In this document: positions 9,320 through 18,871 of the stretch, in pieces
How the letters are laid out: the number at the start of each line of letters is the position of its first letter
Numbering within the stretch: position 1 is the stretch's first letter
Assembly: GCF_900142715.1 (NCBI RefSeq)
Contig: NZ_FRBX01000005.1
Location: 1-64,000 of the forward strand
Length of the DNA stretch: 64,000 nucleotides
Origin: Flavobacterium pectinovorum
Lineage (GTDB): Bacteria > Bacteroidota > Bacteroidia > Flavobacteriales > Flavobacteriaceae
Direction of reading: 5' to 3'
The notes under the pieces: generated by a model
What the model saw: only the letters and a program-made list of their open reading frames with translations
Told to the model about the DNA's origin: nothing
Databases searched by the model: none
Program-made: the position numbers and the translations under genes

Positions 9320-9901
9320 ATGATAACACATTTGCAAGGGAAATTGGTGGAAAAGAATCCCACCGAAGTTGTGATAGATTGTGGAGGTGTAGGATATCAC
9401 ATAAATATATCTTTACATACCTTTTCACTACTTCCTAATGCTGATTTTATAAAATTGTATACGCATCTTCTGATCAAAGAAGATGCGCATACTTTATTTG
9501 GATTTGTCGAAAAATCAGAACGTGAGATATTTAGAATGCTGCTTTCGGTTTCAGGTATTGGTGCAAACATTGCCAGAACAATGTTATCATCAATAGAACC
9601 AAGACAAATTATAAACGCAATTGCCTCAGGAGATGTAGGTATAATCCAGTCTATTAAGGGAATTGGAAACAAAACAGCACAAAGAGTAATACTTGATTTA
9701 AAAGAAAAAGTGTTAAAATTGTACGATTTAGATGAAGTTTCGGTAGTTCAAAACAATACAAATCGAGATGAAGCGTTATCTGCTTTGGAAGTTTTAGGTT
9801 TTGTTCGAAAGACTTCTGAAAAAGTAGTAGAGAAGATCGTAAAAGAAGATCCTGAGGCTACTGTAGAAACCATCATTAAAAAGGCGTTAAAAAGCTTATA
9901 A
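9320..9901 (+). CDS. ruvA: Holliday junction branch migration protein RuvA
   Basis: 193 residues, normal for RuvA. The N-terminal OB fold (1-64) starts MITHLQGKLVEKNP. Two helix-hairpin-helix motifs follow (about 70-135; LLSVSGIGANIARTML and IQSIKGIGNKTAQRVI). The C-terminal domain III (about 150-193) that contacts RuvB ends in ETIIKKALKSL. RuvA binds four-way junctions as a tetramer and loads the RuvB helicase for branch migration. ruvB and ruvC are not in the window. sprA starts 23 bases downstream, so the two genes are probably co-transcribed. Confidence 0.97.
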   Translation: MITHLQGKLVEKNPTEVVIDCGGVGYHINISLHTFSLLPNADFIKLYTHLLIKEDAHTLFGFVEKSEREIFRMLLSVSGIGANIARTMLSSIEPRQIINAIASGDVGIIQSIKGIGNKTAQRVILDLKEKVLKLYDLDEVSVVQNNTNRDEALSALEVLGFVRKTSEKVVEKIVKEDPEATVETIIKKALKSL

Positions 9902-9924
9902 ACTCATTAAGTTAAACTAATTCT

Positions 9925-12900
9925 ATGCGTAAAATTTGTATTTTTTTACTTGTTTTGTTTTGCGGGAATGTTTTGCGTGCGCAAGTAAATCAAACAGTTC
10001 AAGATACAACTAAAACTCAATTTTCTACCGGTAAAGTAGAACTCGCAGATCCTCCAAGTATTCTTTCGGCATATAGATACGATCCAATTACAGATCGATA
10101 TATTTATACAAATTCTGTAGATGGTTTCTCTATAAATTACCCTATTATTCTAACACCAAAAGAATACGAAGATTTAGTTTTAAAAGAATCAAGAAGAGAT
10201 TATTTTAGGAAAAAATCCGATGCTATTGATGGTAAAAAGACAGGAAGTGAGGCGGCTAAGAAAGATTTGCTGCCAAGATATTATATCAATTCAAGTCTTT
10301 TCGAAAGTATCTTCGGTAGTAATACAATTGATGTAAAACCTACAGGATCTGTAGAAATGGACTTGGGTGTTCGTTATACCAAGCAGGATAATCCTTCATT
10401 TTCTCCAAGAAACAGATCAAGTCTTACTTTTGATTTTGATCAGCGTATCAGTATGAGTTTAATGGGTAAAGTAGGTACCAGATTAGAAGTAAATGCTAAT
10501 TATGATACACAATCTACATTTGCCTTTCAAAACTTATTCAAATTAGCTTACACGCCTTCTGAAGATGATATTATTCAAAAAGTAGAAGTTGGTAATGTTA
10601 GCATGCCATTAAACAGCTCCCTGATTCGTGGGGCTCAGAGCTTATTTGGTGTGAAAACGCAATTGCAATTTGGAAAGACGACAGTTACAGGAGTTTTCTC
10701 AGAACAAAAATCACAAACAAAAAGTATAGTTGCAGAAGGTGGAGGAACGGTTCAAAATTTTGATCTTTATGCATTAGACTATGATAACGATCGACATTTC
10801 TTCCTTTCGCAGTACTTTAGAAACAAGTACGATACCTCATTAAGGAACTATCCTTTTATAGATAGCCGTGTTCAAATTACCAGATTAGAAGTTTGGGTTA
10901 CCAATAAACAAAACAGGGTAAGCACAACGAACAATAACTTAAGAAATGTTATCGCGCTTCAGGATTTAGGAGAAGGGCAATTAACCGGTATTCCTGATAA
11001 TGAAATTGTTGTTACCAATCCAACAGCAGGATTTTTTAACAATCCAATAGATTCGCCAACAGATAACAATAACAACAAATATGATCCTGAACTTATTGGG
11101 CAGGCAGGTTCATTCTTAAATTCAAACATTAGAGAAATTGTAACAGCAAAATCAGGTTTCAATAATGCGAATGTAAGTGAAGGAACAGATTATTCCGTTT
11201 TAGAAAATGCCCGAAAGCTGACTACAAACGAATATACTTTTAACGCGCAATTAGGTTATATTTCATTGCAACAGCGTTTGGCTAATGATGAAATTCTTGC
11301 AGTAGCTTTTGAATATACTGTTGGAGGCCAGGTGTATCAGGTTGGAGAATTTGGTAGTGATGGTGTTGATGCAACTGTGGTTACAGGAAATAACACATCT
11401 AATCAGGCCGTTATTACACAGAGTTTGATTTTAAAAATGCTGAAAAGTAGTTTAACCAACGTTCAGAATCCGGTTTGGAACCTGATGATGAAAAACGTGT
11501 ATCAAATTCCACAAGCCTATCAAATAAAACAAGACGATTTCAGGTTGAATATTCTTTATACAGATCCGTCTCCTATAAATTATATATCACCAGTTGCGGG
11601 AACTAACTTTCCTCCAAGTCCAACTGGAGATAACAAAGTAGACCAGACACCATTATTAAACGTATTTAATCTTGACCGATTAAATTATAATAACGATCCG
11701 CAAACAGGAGGTGATGGTTTCTTTGATTATATTCCGGGAATAACAGTAGATGTTCAAAACGGCCGAATTGTTTTTACCACCAAAGAACCATTTGGGGAAC
11801 TGATATTTAAAAAATTACAAAATACAGGTTCAGGTGAAAACTATAATGATCCAAGTACATATAATGCGAATCAGCAGAAATATGTGTTTAGAAATATGTA
11901 TAGAAACACACAATCCGGAGCTTTACAGGACAGTGATAAAAATAAGTTTTTATTGAGAGGAAAATACAAATCTTCAGGAAGTAATGGTATTCCTATTGGT
12001 GCATTCAATGTTCCTCAGGGTTCTGTTGTAGTTACGGCTGCGGGAAGAGTTCTTGTTGAAGGTATTGATTATAGTGTCGATTATCAATTAGGAAGAGTTC
12101 AGATTCTTGATCCTTCACTTCAGGCGTCAAATACACCAATTGAAGTTTCTTTAGAAAACAATTCAATCTTTGGACAACAAACCAGAAGGTTTATGGGATT
12201 CAATATCGAACATAAAATTTCGGAGAATTTTGTTGTTGGAGGAACGTACCTAAAAATGACTGAAAGACCATTTACTCAAAAGTCAAGTTATGGTCAGGAA
12301 TCCGTAAATAATACCATTTTTGGTTTTAATGGGAATTTTTCAACCGAAGTTCCTTTCTTTACAAGACTAGTAAATAAACTGCCAAATATAGATACAGATG
12401 TTCCTTCTAATCTTTCTGTTCGGGGAGAAATTGCATTTTTAAAACCAGATGCTCCAAAAGCGAGTGATTTTGAAGGAGAAGCAACTATTTATATAGATGA
12501 TTTTGAAGGGTCACAATCTACTATTGATATGCGTTCGGCTTATGCGTGGAGTTTAGCTTCTACACCATTTTTAAATTCAATAAACGATAACACTTTTAAT
12601 GCTAGTTCAAGTACATTAGACTATGGTTTTAAAAGAGCAAAATTGTCATGGTATACGATTGATCCAGTGTTTTATTCCTCAAAACCATCTGGTATTTCAA
12701 ACGATGATTTATCATTAAATACAACAAGAAGAATATATAGCAGAGAATTATATCCAAACACAGATATTGCCCAGGGTCAGATACAAGTAATAAACACATT
12801 GGATTTAAGTTATTATCCTTCTGAAAGAGGACCATATAACAATAACCCAACTTTCAATTCAGATCCGGCAACTTCTAATTTTGGTGGAATCATGCGTTCT

Positions 12901-15900
12901 TTAAACTCAACTAATTTTGAGCAGGGAAATGTTGAATACATACAGTTTTGGGTACTGGATCCTTATGTTGGAAATGGTGAAGCACAAACAAATAACACCG
13001 GTAAAATCTATTTCAATTTAGGTGAAGTTTCTGAAGATGTATTAAAAGACGGAAGAAAACAGTATGAAAACGGATTAGGCCCAGGTCAGGTTTTAGTAAA
13101 CCCTCAGCCAATTTGGGGAGATGTTCCGGCATCTCAATCCTTAATTTATGCGTTTGATACAAATGCCGATAATCGTAAAAATCAAGACGTAGGTCTGGAT
13201 GGTTTACCAAATTCTAAAGAAGGATCTGTGTACACGAATTATGCAGGAGAAGCTGACCCTGCGGCAGATGATTATACCTATTATTTAAATACCGAAGGAG
13301 GAGTTCTGGACCGTTATAAAAAATATAATGGAGTAGAAGGGAATTCTCCTGTTAGTATAGATGATCCAAATCGTGGTTCTACAACATTGCCGGATGTTGA
13401 GGATATTAACCGTGATAATACAATGAACACGATTAATGCTTATTATGAATATAGTATTGATTTAAAACCGGGAATGCAGGTTGGACAAAACTACATCACC
13501 GATATTCGTGAAGTAAGTAATATTGAGCTGCCAAATGGAGCTACAACAAATGCAAGATGGATTCAGTTTAAAATTCCTGTTGCTCAGCCTCAAAATACAA
13601 TCGGAAACATTACGGATTTTAGATCTATTCGATTTATGCGTATGTTCATGACAGGTTTTAATGATCAGATGACAGTTCGTTTTGGAGCTTTAGATTTAGT
13701 TAGAGGAGAGTGGAGAAGATATACAAGTACTCTTGACGCAAACGATACAAATCAGGATGATGACGGTACAGACTTTGATGTTTTAGCAGTAAACGTTCAG
13801 GAAAACGGTACAAAATGTCCGGTAAATTATGTAATTCCACCAGGAGTACAAAGAGAACAATTATACAATAACAATACAGTTATTAATCAAAACGAACAAT
13901 CATTAGCGTTACGAGTTTCAGGTTCAGGTTTACAATACCAAGATTCAAGAGCAGTTTTTAAAAATGTAAGTGTTGATATGCGTCAGTACAAAAAACTAAA
14001 AATGTTTTTACACGCTGAATCATTGCCAAACGAAAATACATTATTAGATGATGAAATGGTTGGTTTTATTCGTTTTGGAAATGACTTTACCCAAAACTTT
14101 TACCAAGTCGAAATTCCTTTAAAAGTAACAAGAACCGGTGGATCATGTTCAATAGGCGCAGATCAGGTTTGGCTGGAAGAAAATGATATTGATCTTGCAC
14201 TTGAATTATTGACCAGAATGAAAATTAAGGCAATGAGTGTCGATATTAATTCTGATAAGAGAGATATAAATGGAATCTATTACCCAGATGATGATGCAAC
14301 AATTGACGGAGGAGATGGAGATGGTGCGTTGCGATTAGGAATAAAAGGAAATCCTAACTTTGGTTTGGTTCGAAATTTAATGGTTGGTGTAAAAAGTAGG
14401 GCAGATCATAAAGATATTAAAGGAGAAGTTTGGTTTAATGAACTTCGTATGTCTGATTTGGATAACAAAGGCGGTATGGCTGCGATATTAAATATCGATA
14501 CCAATATGGCTGATTTTGCGACTATTTCAGCAACGGGTAAAAAGAGTACTATTGGTTTTGGATCATTAGAACAAGGTGCCAACGAGAGAGATCGTGAAGA
14601 TATTCAACAATATAACATTGTAACGAATTTAAATTTAGGAAAACTGCTTCCTCCAAAATGGGGAATTAATTTACCATTTAATTACGCTATCGGAGAAGAG
14701 GTTATCACGCCAGAATACGACCCTTTTAATCAGGATATTAAGTTAGATCAATTGTTAAGAGAAACAACTGATCAGGCAGAAAAAGATAATATCAGAACAC
14801 GCGCTGTAGATTATACCAAAAGAAAAAGTATCAACTTTATTGGAGTAAGAAAAGACAGGGCTCCAGAACAAAAACAGCATATTTACGATGTTGAAAATTT
14901 AACTTTTTCACAATCTTACAATCAGGTGGAACGCCATGATTATGAAGTAGAAGATTACGAAGATGAGCAGTCAAATACGGCAATAAACTATGCTTATACT
15001 TTTCAGCCTAAAGAAGTAGTACCTTTTAAACAAACCAAATTCATGAAGAAAAGTGAGTATTGGAAAATTTTAAGTGACTTCAATTTTAATTATTTGCCTT
15101 CTAATATTACTTTTAATACTAATATTTTAAGACAAAGCAATCGCCAGCAATATAGAGAAGTCGAAGTTGAGGGAATTGGTCTTGATCCACTTTACAGAAG
15201 AAATTTCGCGTTTAATTATCAATACGGTTTTGGTTATAACCTTACAAAATCATTAAAATTAAATTATACAGCAGCGTCTAATAATATTGTTAGGAATTTT
15301 TTAAATGATGATAACACCCCAAAAGAAGATTTTAATATTTGGGATGACTATTGGGATATCGGAACACCAAATCAACACATGCAGCAATTGGTATTGAATT
15401 ATGATATTCCGATTAATAAAATTCCAATATTTAGTTTTGTAAAAGCTAGTTATTCTTATACAGCAGACTATAATTGGCAGCGTTCTTCAACAGCTTTTTC
15501 TGAATACACTGATGATAATGGTAATGTATTTGATTTGGGTAATACTATCCAGAATGCAAATTCAAATACTTTAACAACAACATTAAATATGAATACGTTG
15601 TATAAGTATTTAGGTTTGACACCTGGAGGTAAAAAAACGGCAAAACCTAAAGCTGCAGCACCACCAAAACCGGGAGAAAAAATTGTGAATACTGCAAAAC
15701 CTGTGACGAGCAGCAGTCCTTTTTATGATGGCTTAATTGGTATTTTGACAAGTGTAAAAAACATTCAGATCAATTACACTAAAAATAGTGGTACTGTTTT
15801 ACCGGGATACACACCAAGTGTTGGTTTCTTAGGGACTTCAAAACCATCTTTAGGATTCGTTTTTGGAAGTCAGGATGATGTGCGATATGAAGCTGCCAAA

Positions 15901-17166
15901 AACGGATGGTTAACCACTTATGATGAGTTTAATCAAAACTTTACACAAGTAACAAGCAAACTGTTAAAAGTAACAACTAATATAGATTTGTTGCCAGACT
16001 TAAAAATCGATTTAACGATGGATCGTTCTTATTCTGAAAATTCATCAGAACAATATAGTGTGGTAGATGGAAATTATACACCTCTATCTCCATATACATA
16101 TGGAATGTTTTCGATTTCGACTGTTATGATAGGAACAGCTTTTTCTACAAGTAATGAAACTCAATCTGCTGCATTTGATGATTTTAGAAGTAATCGTTTA
16201 ATCATAGCAAATCGTTTGGCAGAGGATCATTATGGGGCAGGAAATGCAATACCTAGATATGATGTTAATGATATTCCGGCGGCACCAACAGATCCTGCAG
16301 CAGAAGATCCGTATAAAAAACAGAGAGAGATTTATGAATCTAATCAAGGATATCCTATAGGCTACGGAAAAAGTAATCAGGCTGTATTATTACCGGCTTT
16401 CCTTGCTGCGTACACAGGAGGTGATGCTGAGAAAACATCGACAGGCATTTTTAGAAATTTCCCAATTCCAAACTGGAGTATAAAATACAACGGTTTAATG
16501 AGATACAAATTTTTTAAAGATAAATTCAAACGTTTCTCATTGCAGCACAATTATAGAGCTTCGTATACAATAAACCAGTTTAGGTCTAATTTTGATTATG
16601 ATAAAGCAATAGCAGATCCTGTACTCAATCCGACTCAAGATGTAAATACAAACTTCTTTAATAAAACGATTATGTCAAACGTCAACTTGGTAGAGCAGTT
16701 TAGTCCGCTTATTCGGGTAGATTTTGAGTTGAAAAGTTCTTTACGATTGTTAACTGAAATCAAAAAAGACAGAGCTTTATCGATGAGTTTCGATAATAAT
16801 TTATTGACGGAAGTAAAAGGAATTGAATATGTAGTGGGATTAGGGTATCGTTTTAAAGATGTAATTTTCTCTTCAAGACTTGCAGATAACCCAACCGGAA
16901 TCATTAAAAGTGACATCAATATAAAAGCTGATTTTTCTTTTAGAAATAATGAAACTTTGGTTCGATATTTAGATTACGATAACAATCAGTTGGCAGCGGG
17001 TCAAAATATTTGGTCTTTAAAACTTACTGCTGATTATTCGTTTAGTAAAAACTTAACCGCAATATTCTATTATGATCATTCATTCTCGAAAGCGGTAATT
17101 TCAACATCGTTTCCGTTAACGAACATTCGTTCAGGCTTTACGCTTCGATATAATTTCGGAAATTAA
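9925..17166 (+). CDS. sprA: SprA, translocon of the type IX secretion system
   Basis: 2,413 residues with a signal peptide (about 1-20, ending VLRAQ). The extreme size, the strand-rich composition, and segments such as EGEATIYIDDFEGSQSTIDM and the final TNIRSGFTLRYNFGN identify the SprA/Sov family. By established knowledge SprA is the very large single-chain outer-membrane barrel through which T9SS cargo leaves the cell; it is needed for gliding and for secretion of adhesins such as the one at 1-3135. A proline/alanine/lysine-rich linker (about residues 1905-1925, KPKAAAPPKPGEK) interrupts the barrel and is probably a loop. The gene follows ruvA by 23 bases. Confidence 0.96.
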   Translation: MRKICIFLLVLFCGNVLRAQVNQTVQDTTKTQFSTGKVELADPPSILSAYRYDPITDRYIYTNSVDGFSINYPIILTPKEYEDLVLKESRRDYFRKKSDAIDGKKTGSEAAKKDLLPRYYINSSLFESIFGSNTIDVKPTGSVEMDLGVRYTKQDNPSFSPRNRSSLTFDFDQRISMSLMGKVGTRLEVNANYDTQSTFAFQNLFKLAYTPSEDDIIQKVEVGNVSMPLNSSLIRGAQSLFGVKTQLQFGKTTVTGVFSEQKSQTKSIVAEGGGTVQNFDLYALDYDNDRHFFLSQYFRNKYDTSLRNYPFIDSRVQITRLEVWVTNKQNRVSTTNNNLRNVIALQDLGEGQLTGIPDNEIVVTNPTAGFFNNPIDSPTDNNNNKYDPELIGQAGSFLNSNIREIVTAKSGFNNANVSEGTDYSVLENARKLTTNEYTFNAQLGYISLQQRLANDEILAVAFEYTVGGQVYQVGEFGSDGVDATVVTGNNTSNQAVITQSLILKMLKSSLTNVQNPVWNLMMKNVYQIPQAYQIKQDDFRLNILYTDPSPINYISPVAGTNFPPSPTGDNKVDQTPLLNVFNLDRLNYNNDPQTGGDGFFDYIPGITVDVQNGRIVFTTKEPFGELIFKKLQNTGSGENYNDPSTYNANQQKYVFRNMYRNTQSGALQDSDKNKFLLRGKYKSSGSNGIPIGAFNVPQGSVVVTAAGRVLVEGIDYSVDYQLGRVQILDPSLQASNTPIEVSLENNSIFGQQTRRFMGFNIEHKISENFVVGGTYLKMTERPFTQKSSYGQESVNNTIFGFNGNFSTEVPFFTRLVNKLPNIDTDVPSNLSVRGEIAFLKPDAPKASDFEGEATIYIDDFEGSQSTIDMRSAYAWSLASTPFLNSINDNTFNASSSTLDYGFKRAKLSWYTIDPVFYSSKPSGISNDDLSLNTTRRIYSRELYPNTDIAQGQIQVINTLDLSYYPSERGPYNNNPTFNSDPATSNFGGIMRSLNSTNFEQGNVEYIQFWVLDPYVGNGEAQTNNTGKIYFNLGEVSEDVLKDGRKQYENGLGPGQVLVNPQPIWGDVPASQSLIYAFDTNADNRKNQDVGLDGLPNSKEGSVYTNYAGEADPAADDYTYYLNTEGGVLDRYKKYNGVEGNSPVSIDDPNRGSTTLPDVEDINRDNTMNTINAYYEYSIDLKPGMQVGQNYITDIREVSNIELPNGATTNARWIQFKIPVAQPQNTIGNITDFRSIRFMRMFMTGFNDQMTVRFGALDLVRGEWRRYTSTLDANDTNQDDDGTDFDVLAVNVQENGTKCPVNYVIPPGVQREQLYNNNTVINQNEQSLALRVSGSGLQYQDSRAVFKNVSVDMRQYKKLKMFLHAESLPNENTLLDDEMVGFIRFGNDFTQNFYQVEIPLKVTRTGGSCSIGADQVWLEENDIDLALELLTRMKIKAMSVDINSDKRDINGIYYPDDDATIDGGDGDGALRLGIKGNPNFGLVRNLMVGVKSRADHKDIKGEVWFNELRMSDLDNKGGMAAILNIDTNMADFATISATGKKSTIGFGSLEQGANERDREDIQQYNIVTNLNLGKLLPPKWGINLPFNYAIGEEVITPEYDPFNQDIKLDQLLRETTDQAEKDNIRTRAVDYTKRKSINFIGVRKDRAPEQKQHIYDVENLTFSQSYNQVERHDYEVEDYEDEQSNTAINYAYTFQPKEVVPFKQTKFMKKSEYWKILSDFNFNYLPSNITFNTNILRQSNRQQYREVEVEGIGLDPLYRRNFAFNYQYGFGYNLTKSLKLNYTAASNNIVRNFLNDDNTPKEDFNIWDDYWDIGTPNQHMQQLVLNYDIPINKIPIFSFVKASYSYTADYNWQRSSTAFSEYTDDNGNVFDLGNTIQNANSNTLTTTLNMNTLYKYLGLTPGGKKTAKPKAAAPPKPGEKIVNTAKPVTSSSPFYDGLIGILTSVKNIQINYTKNSGTVLPGYTPSVGFLGTSKPSLGFVFGSQDDVRYEAAKNGWLTTYDEFNQNFTQVTSKLLKVTTNIDLLPDLKIDLTMDRSYSENSSEQYSVVDGNYTPLSPYTYGMFSISTVMIGTAFSTSNETQSAAFDDFRSNRLIIANRLAEDHYGAGNAIPRYDVNDIPAAPTDPAAEDPYKKQREIYESNQGYPIGYGKSNQAVLLPAFLAAYTGGDAEKTSTGIFRNFPIPNWSIKYNGLMRYKFFKDKFKRFSLQHNYRASYTINQFRSNFDYDKAIADPVLNPTQDVNTNFFNKTIMSNVNLVEQFSPLIRVDFELKSSLRLLTEIKKDRALSMSFDNNLLTEVKGIEYVVGLGYRFKDVIFSSRLADNPTGIIKSDINIKADFSFRNNETLVRYLDYDNNQLAAGQNIWSLKLTADYSFSKNLTAIFYYDHSFSKAVISTSFPLTNIRSGFTLRYNFGN

Positions 17167-17203
17167 TTTTAAGTTTCTAAAGGGGATTTCATTAGAAGAT
17201 TAT

Positions 17204-17211
17204 TACATTTG
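17204..17211 (+). promoter_or_regulatory. -7 box for gcvH-vanZ
   Basis: TACATTTG matches TAnnTTTG and lies 40 bases before the gcvH start. Confidence 0.65.
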
Positions 17212-17251
17212 TGCCTAAATTATTAAATTATCAATTTTCAAACATACTATT

Positions 17252-17632
17252 ATGAGCATACCAGCAAATTTAAAGTACACAAAAGATCACGAATGGGTTA
17301 GCATCGAAGGAGATGTGGCAACAGTAGGAATTACTCATTTTGCTCAAAAAGAGTTAGGAGATATCGTGTATGTTGAAGTAGAAACTTTAGACCAGACACT
17401 TGATAAAGACGAGGTTTTTGGAACTGTTGAAGCTGTAAAAACAGTTTCGGATTTGTTTTTGCCTTTAACAGGAGAAATTATTGCTTTTAACGATAGTTTA
17501 GAAAGTGCTCCGGAAACTGTAAATTCTGATCCTTATGGAGCTGGATGGATGATTAAAATAAAAATTGCTGATGCATCAGAAATAGATACTTTATTATCTG
17601 ACGAAGCTTATAAACAACTTATCGGTGCCTAA
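17252..17632 (+). CDS. gcvH: Glycine cleavage system H protein
   Basis: 126 residues, standard length. Lipoyl-domain features are clear: YTKDHEWV near the N-terminus, GDIVYVEV, and the lipoylation site in VEAVKTVSD with Lys63. The protein shuttles the methylamine intermediate between the P, T and L proteins of glycine cleavage; in many bacteria it is also a lipoyl donor. No other gcv gene is nearby. The following vanZ gene overlaps its last 8 bases, which suggests translational coupling. Confidence 0.97.
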   Translation: MSIPANLKYTKDHEWVSIEGDVATVGITHFAQKELGDIVYVEVETLDQTLDKDEVFGTVEAVKTVSDLFLPLTGEIIAFNDSLESAPETVNSDPYGAGWMIKIKIADASEIDTLLSDEAYKQLIGA

Positions 17633-18011
17633 ACAGCTACTGCTTCTTTGGGCAATTATTTGTTCAGGAATTATCACTTATTTTTGTTTAACAGATTCAA
17701 GTAATCTTCCTGCAGTAGCAAATATTCCAAATATTGACAAAATTGTACATTTTTGTTTTCATTTTGGATTTACAATTTCCTGGATTTTATTCTTTAAAAA
17801 AGAATTAAAAGGGAAAGCTCCTGATGATTATAAAGCTTATTTGATTTCGTTCATATTTTCGGTTTTTTTCGGAATTACAATCGAAATTTTGCAAAGTGTT
17901 TTTACAACAACAAGAGCGGCAGATGTTAGAGATATTTTAGCAAATACGATTGGAGCTACAATAGGTCTTTTTACAGCTATAGCTTTAAAAAAACAAATCG
18001 ATAGAATATAA
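17625..18011 (+). CDS. VanZ family membrane protein
   Basis: 128 residues with about four hydrophobic segments. The motif NIDKIVHFCFHFGFTISW and the later FGITIEILQSVFTTTRAADV with DILANTIGATIG are typical of VanZ-like proteins. The start is GTG at 17625, inside the end of gcvH (8-base overlap). The family is named after the teicoplanin-resistance accessory gene, but the role of these short chromosomal members is unknown and no resistance should be assumed. A terminator follows directly. Confidence 0.85.
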   Translation: MPKQLLLLWAIICSGIITYFCLTDSSNLPAVANIPNIDKIVHFCFHFGFTISWILFFKKELKGKAPDDYKAYLISFIFSVFFGITIEILQSVFTTTRAADVRDILANTIGATIGLFTAIALKKQIDRI

Positions 18012-18018
18012 AAATAAG

Positions 18019-18040
18019 ACCCACTTCGGTGGGTTTTTTT
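18019..18040 (+). terminator. Terminator after vanZ
   Basis: A 6-bp stem with a TTCG tetraloop (18019-18024, loop 18025-18028, 18029-18034) is followed by a T run. Confidence 0.9.
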
Positions 18041-18092
18041 ATTGCCAAAAAAGCAAGATTCAAAAAGAGGTTTTTTTTCTGAATTTTAAATG

Positions 18093-18100
18093 TATTTTTG
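18093..18100 (+). promoter_or_regulatory. -7 box for deoC-remB
   Basis: TATTTTTG matches TAnnTTTG. It lies 27 bases before the ATG at 18128 and shows that an upstream TTG at 18098 cannot be the start. Confidence 0.7.
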
Positions 18101-18127
18101 TCGAAATTCCACATGTATCTAAAAATC

Positions 18128-18871
18128 ATGAATGTTAAGCAATATTTAGATTCTACGTACTTAAAAACTGCCTCTCAAGCCGGACTTTCGGAAGTAGAAA
18201 ATCTTACCGTGGTAAAAAAAGCAATTTCTGAAGCCATTAGCGAAAGTTTTAAACTGATCATGATTCGTTCGGAATATGTAAGTTTGGCAAAAGAAATGAT
18301 TTTAAAAGCAAATTCGGCTTTACTTGTTGGAACAGTTATCGATTTTCCGGAAGGTAAATCAGATATAGAAACCAAAATTAAAGAAGCAAATGAAGCAATT
18401 GAAAATGGAGCAGATGATTTAGACTTTGTTTGCAATTATGAAGCTTTTAAAAACGGAAATCTGACATTAGTGAAAGAGGAAGTTTTATTAGGTACACAAA
18501 TTGGATTAGCACACAATAAAACAGTAAAATGGATTATTGAAGTCGCTGCTTTGACAGATAAAGAAATTATTCAGTTTTCGGCTTTGATAAAAAATATTGT
18601 TATATCAAATTTCAAAGAAGAAAATTATGCTTCGGTTTTTGTAAAATCTTCCACCGGTTTTTTTAAAACTGAAAATGATTTGCCAAACGGAGCGACAATT
18701 CCAACAATAATTATGATGTTAGAAAATGCATCGCCGTTGCCAGTAAAAGCAGCCGGAGGTGTTCGGACATATAATGAAGCAATAGAAATGATTCGTTTAG
18801 GAGTTAAGCGAATTGGAACTTCGGCAGCAAAAACAATTGTAGACGGAGGAAATACCCCAAATCAATATTAA
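18128..18871 (+). CDS. deoC: Deoxyribose-phosphate aldolase
   Basis: 247 residues from the chosen ATG at 18128 (MNVKQYLDSTYLK). Longer starts at 18098 and 18113 lie within or just after the -7 box. The TIM-barrel class I aldolase motifs are present: FVKSSTGFF with the Schiff-base lysine, LDFVCNYEAF, and VKAAGGVRTYNEA near the C-terminus. The enzyme splits 2-deoxyribose 5-phosphate into glyceraldehyde 3-phosphate and acetaldehyde in deoxynucleoside salvage. The stop codon directly abuts the ATG of the next gene, so the two are translated from one message. Confidence 0.95.
   Translation: MNVKQYLDSTYLKTASQAGLSEVENLTVVKKAISEAISESFKLIMIRSEYVSLAKEMILKANSALLVGTVIDFPEGKSDIETKIKEANEAIENGADDLDFVCNYEAFKNGNLTLVKEEVLLGTQIGLAHNKTVKWIIEVAALTDKEIIQFSALIKNIVISNFKEENYASVFVKSSTGFFKTENDLPNGATIPTIIMMLENASPLPVKAAGGVRTYNEAIEMIRLGVKRIGTSAAKTIVDGGNTPNQY

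Noticed and set aside
17625..18011. Glycopeptide resistance gene, suggested by VanZ similarity
   Set aside because: Only the membrane-domain family is shared; no van operon is present.
18098..18127. Upstream starts for deoC
   Set aside because: The TTG at 18098 lies in the -7 box and the ATG at 18113 would leave almost no leader; the family N-terminus fits 18128.
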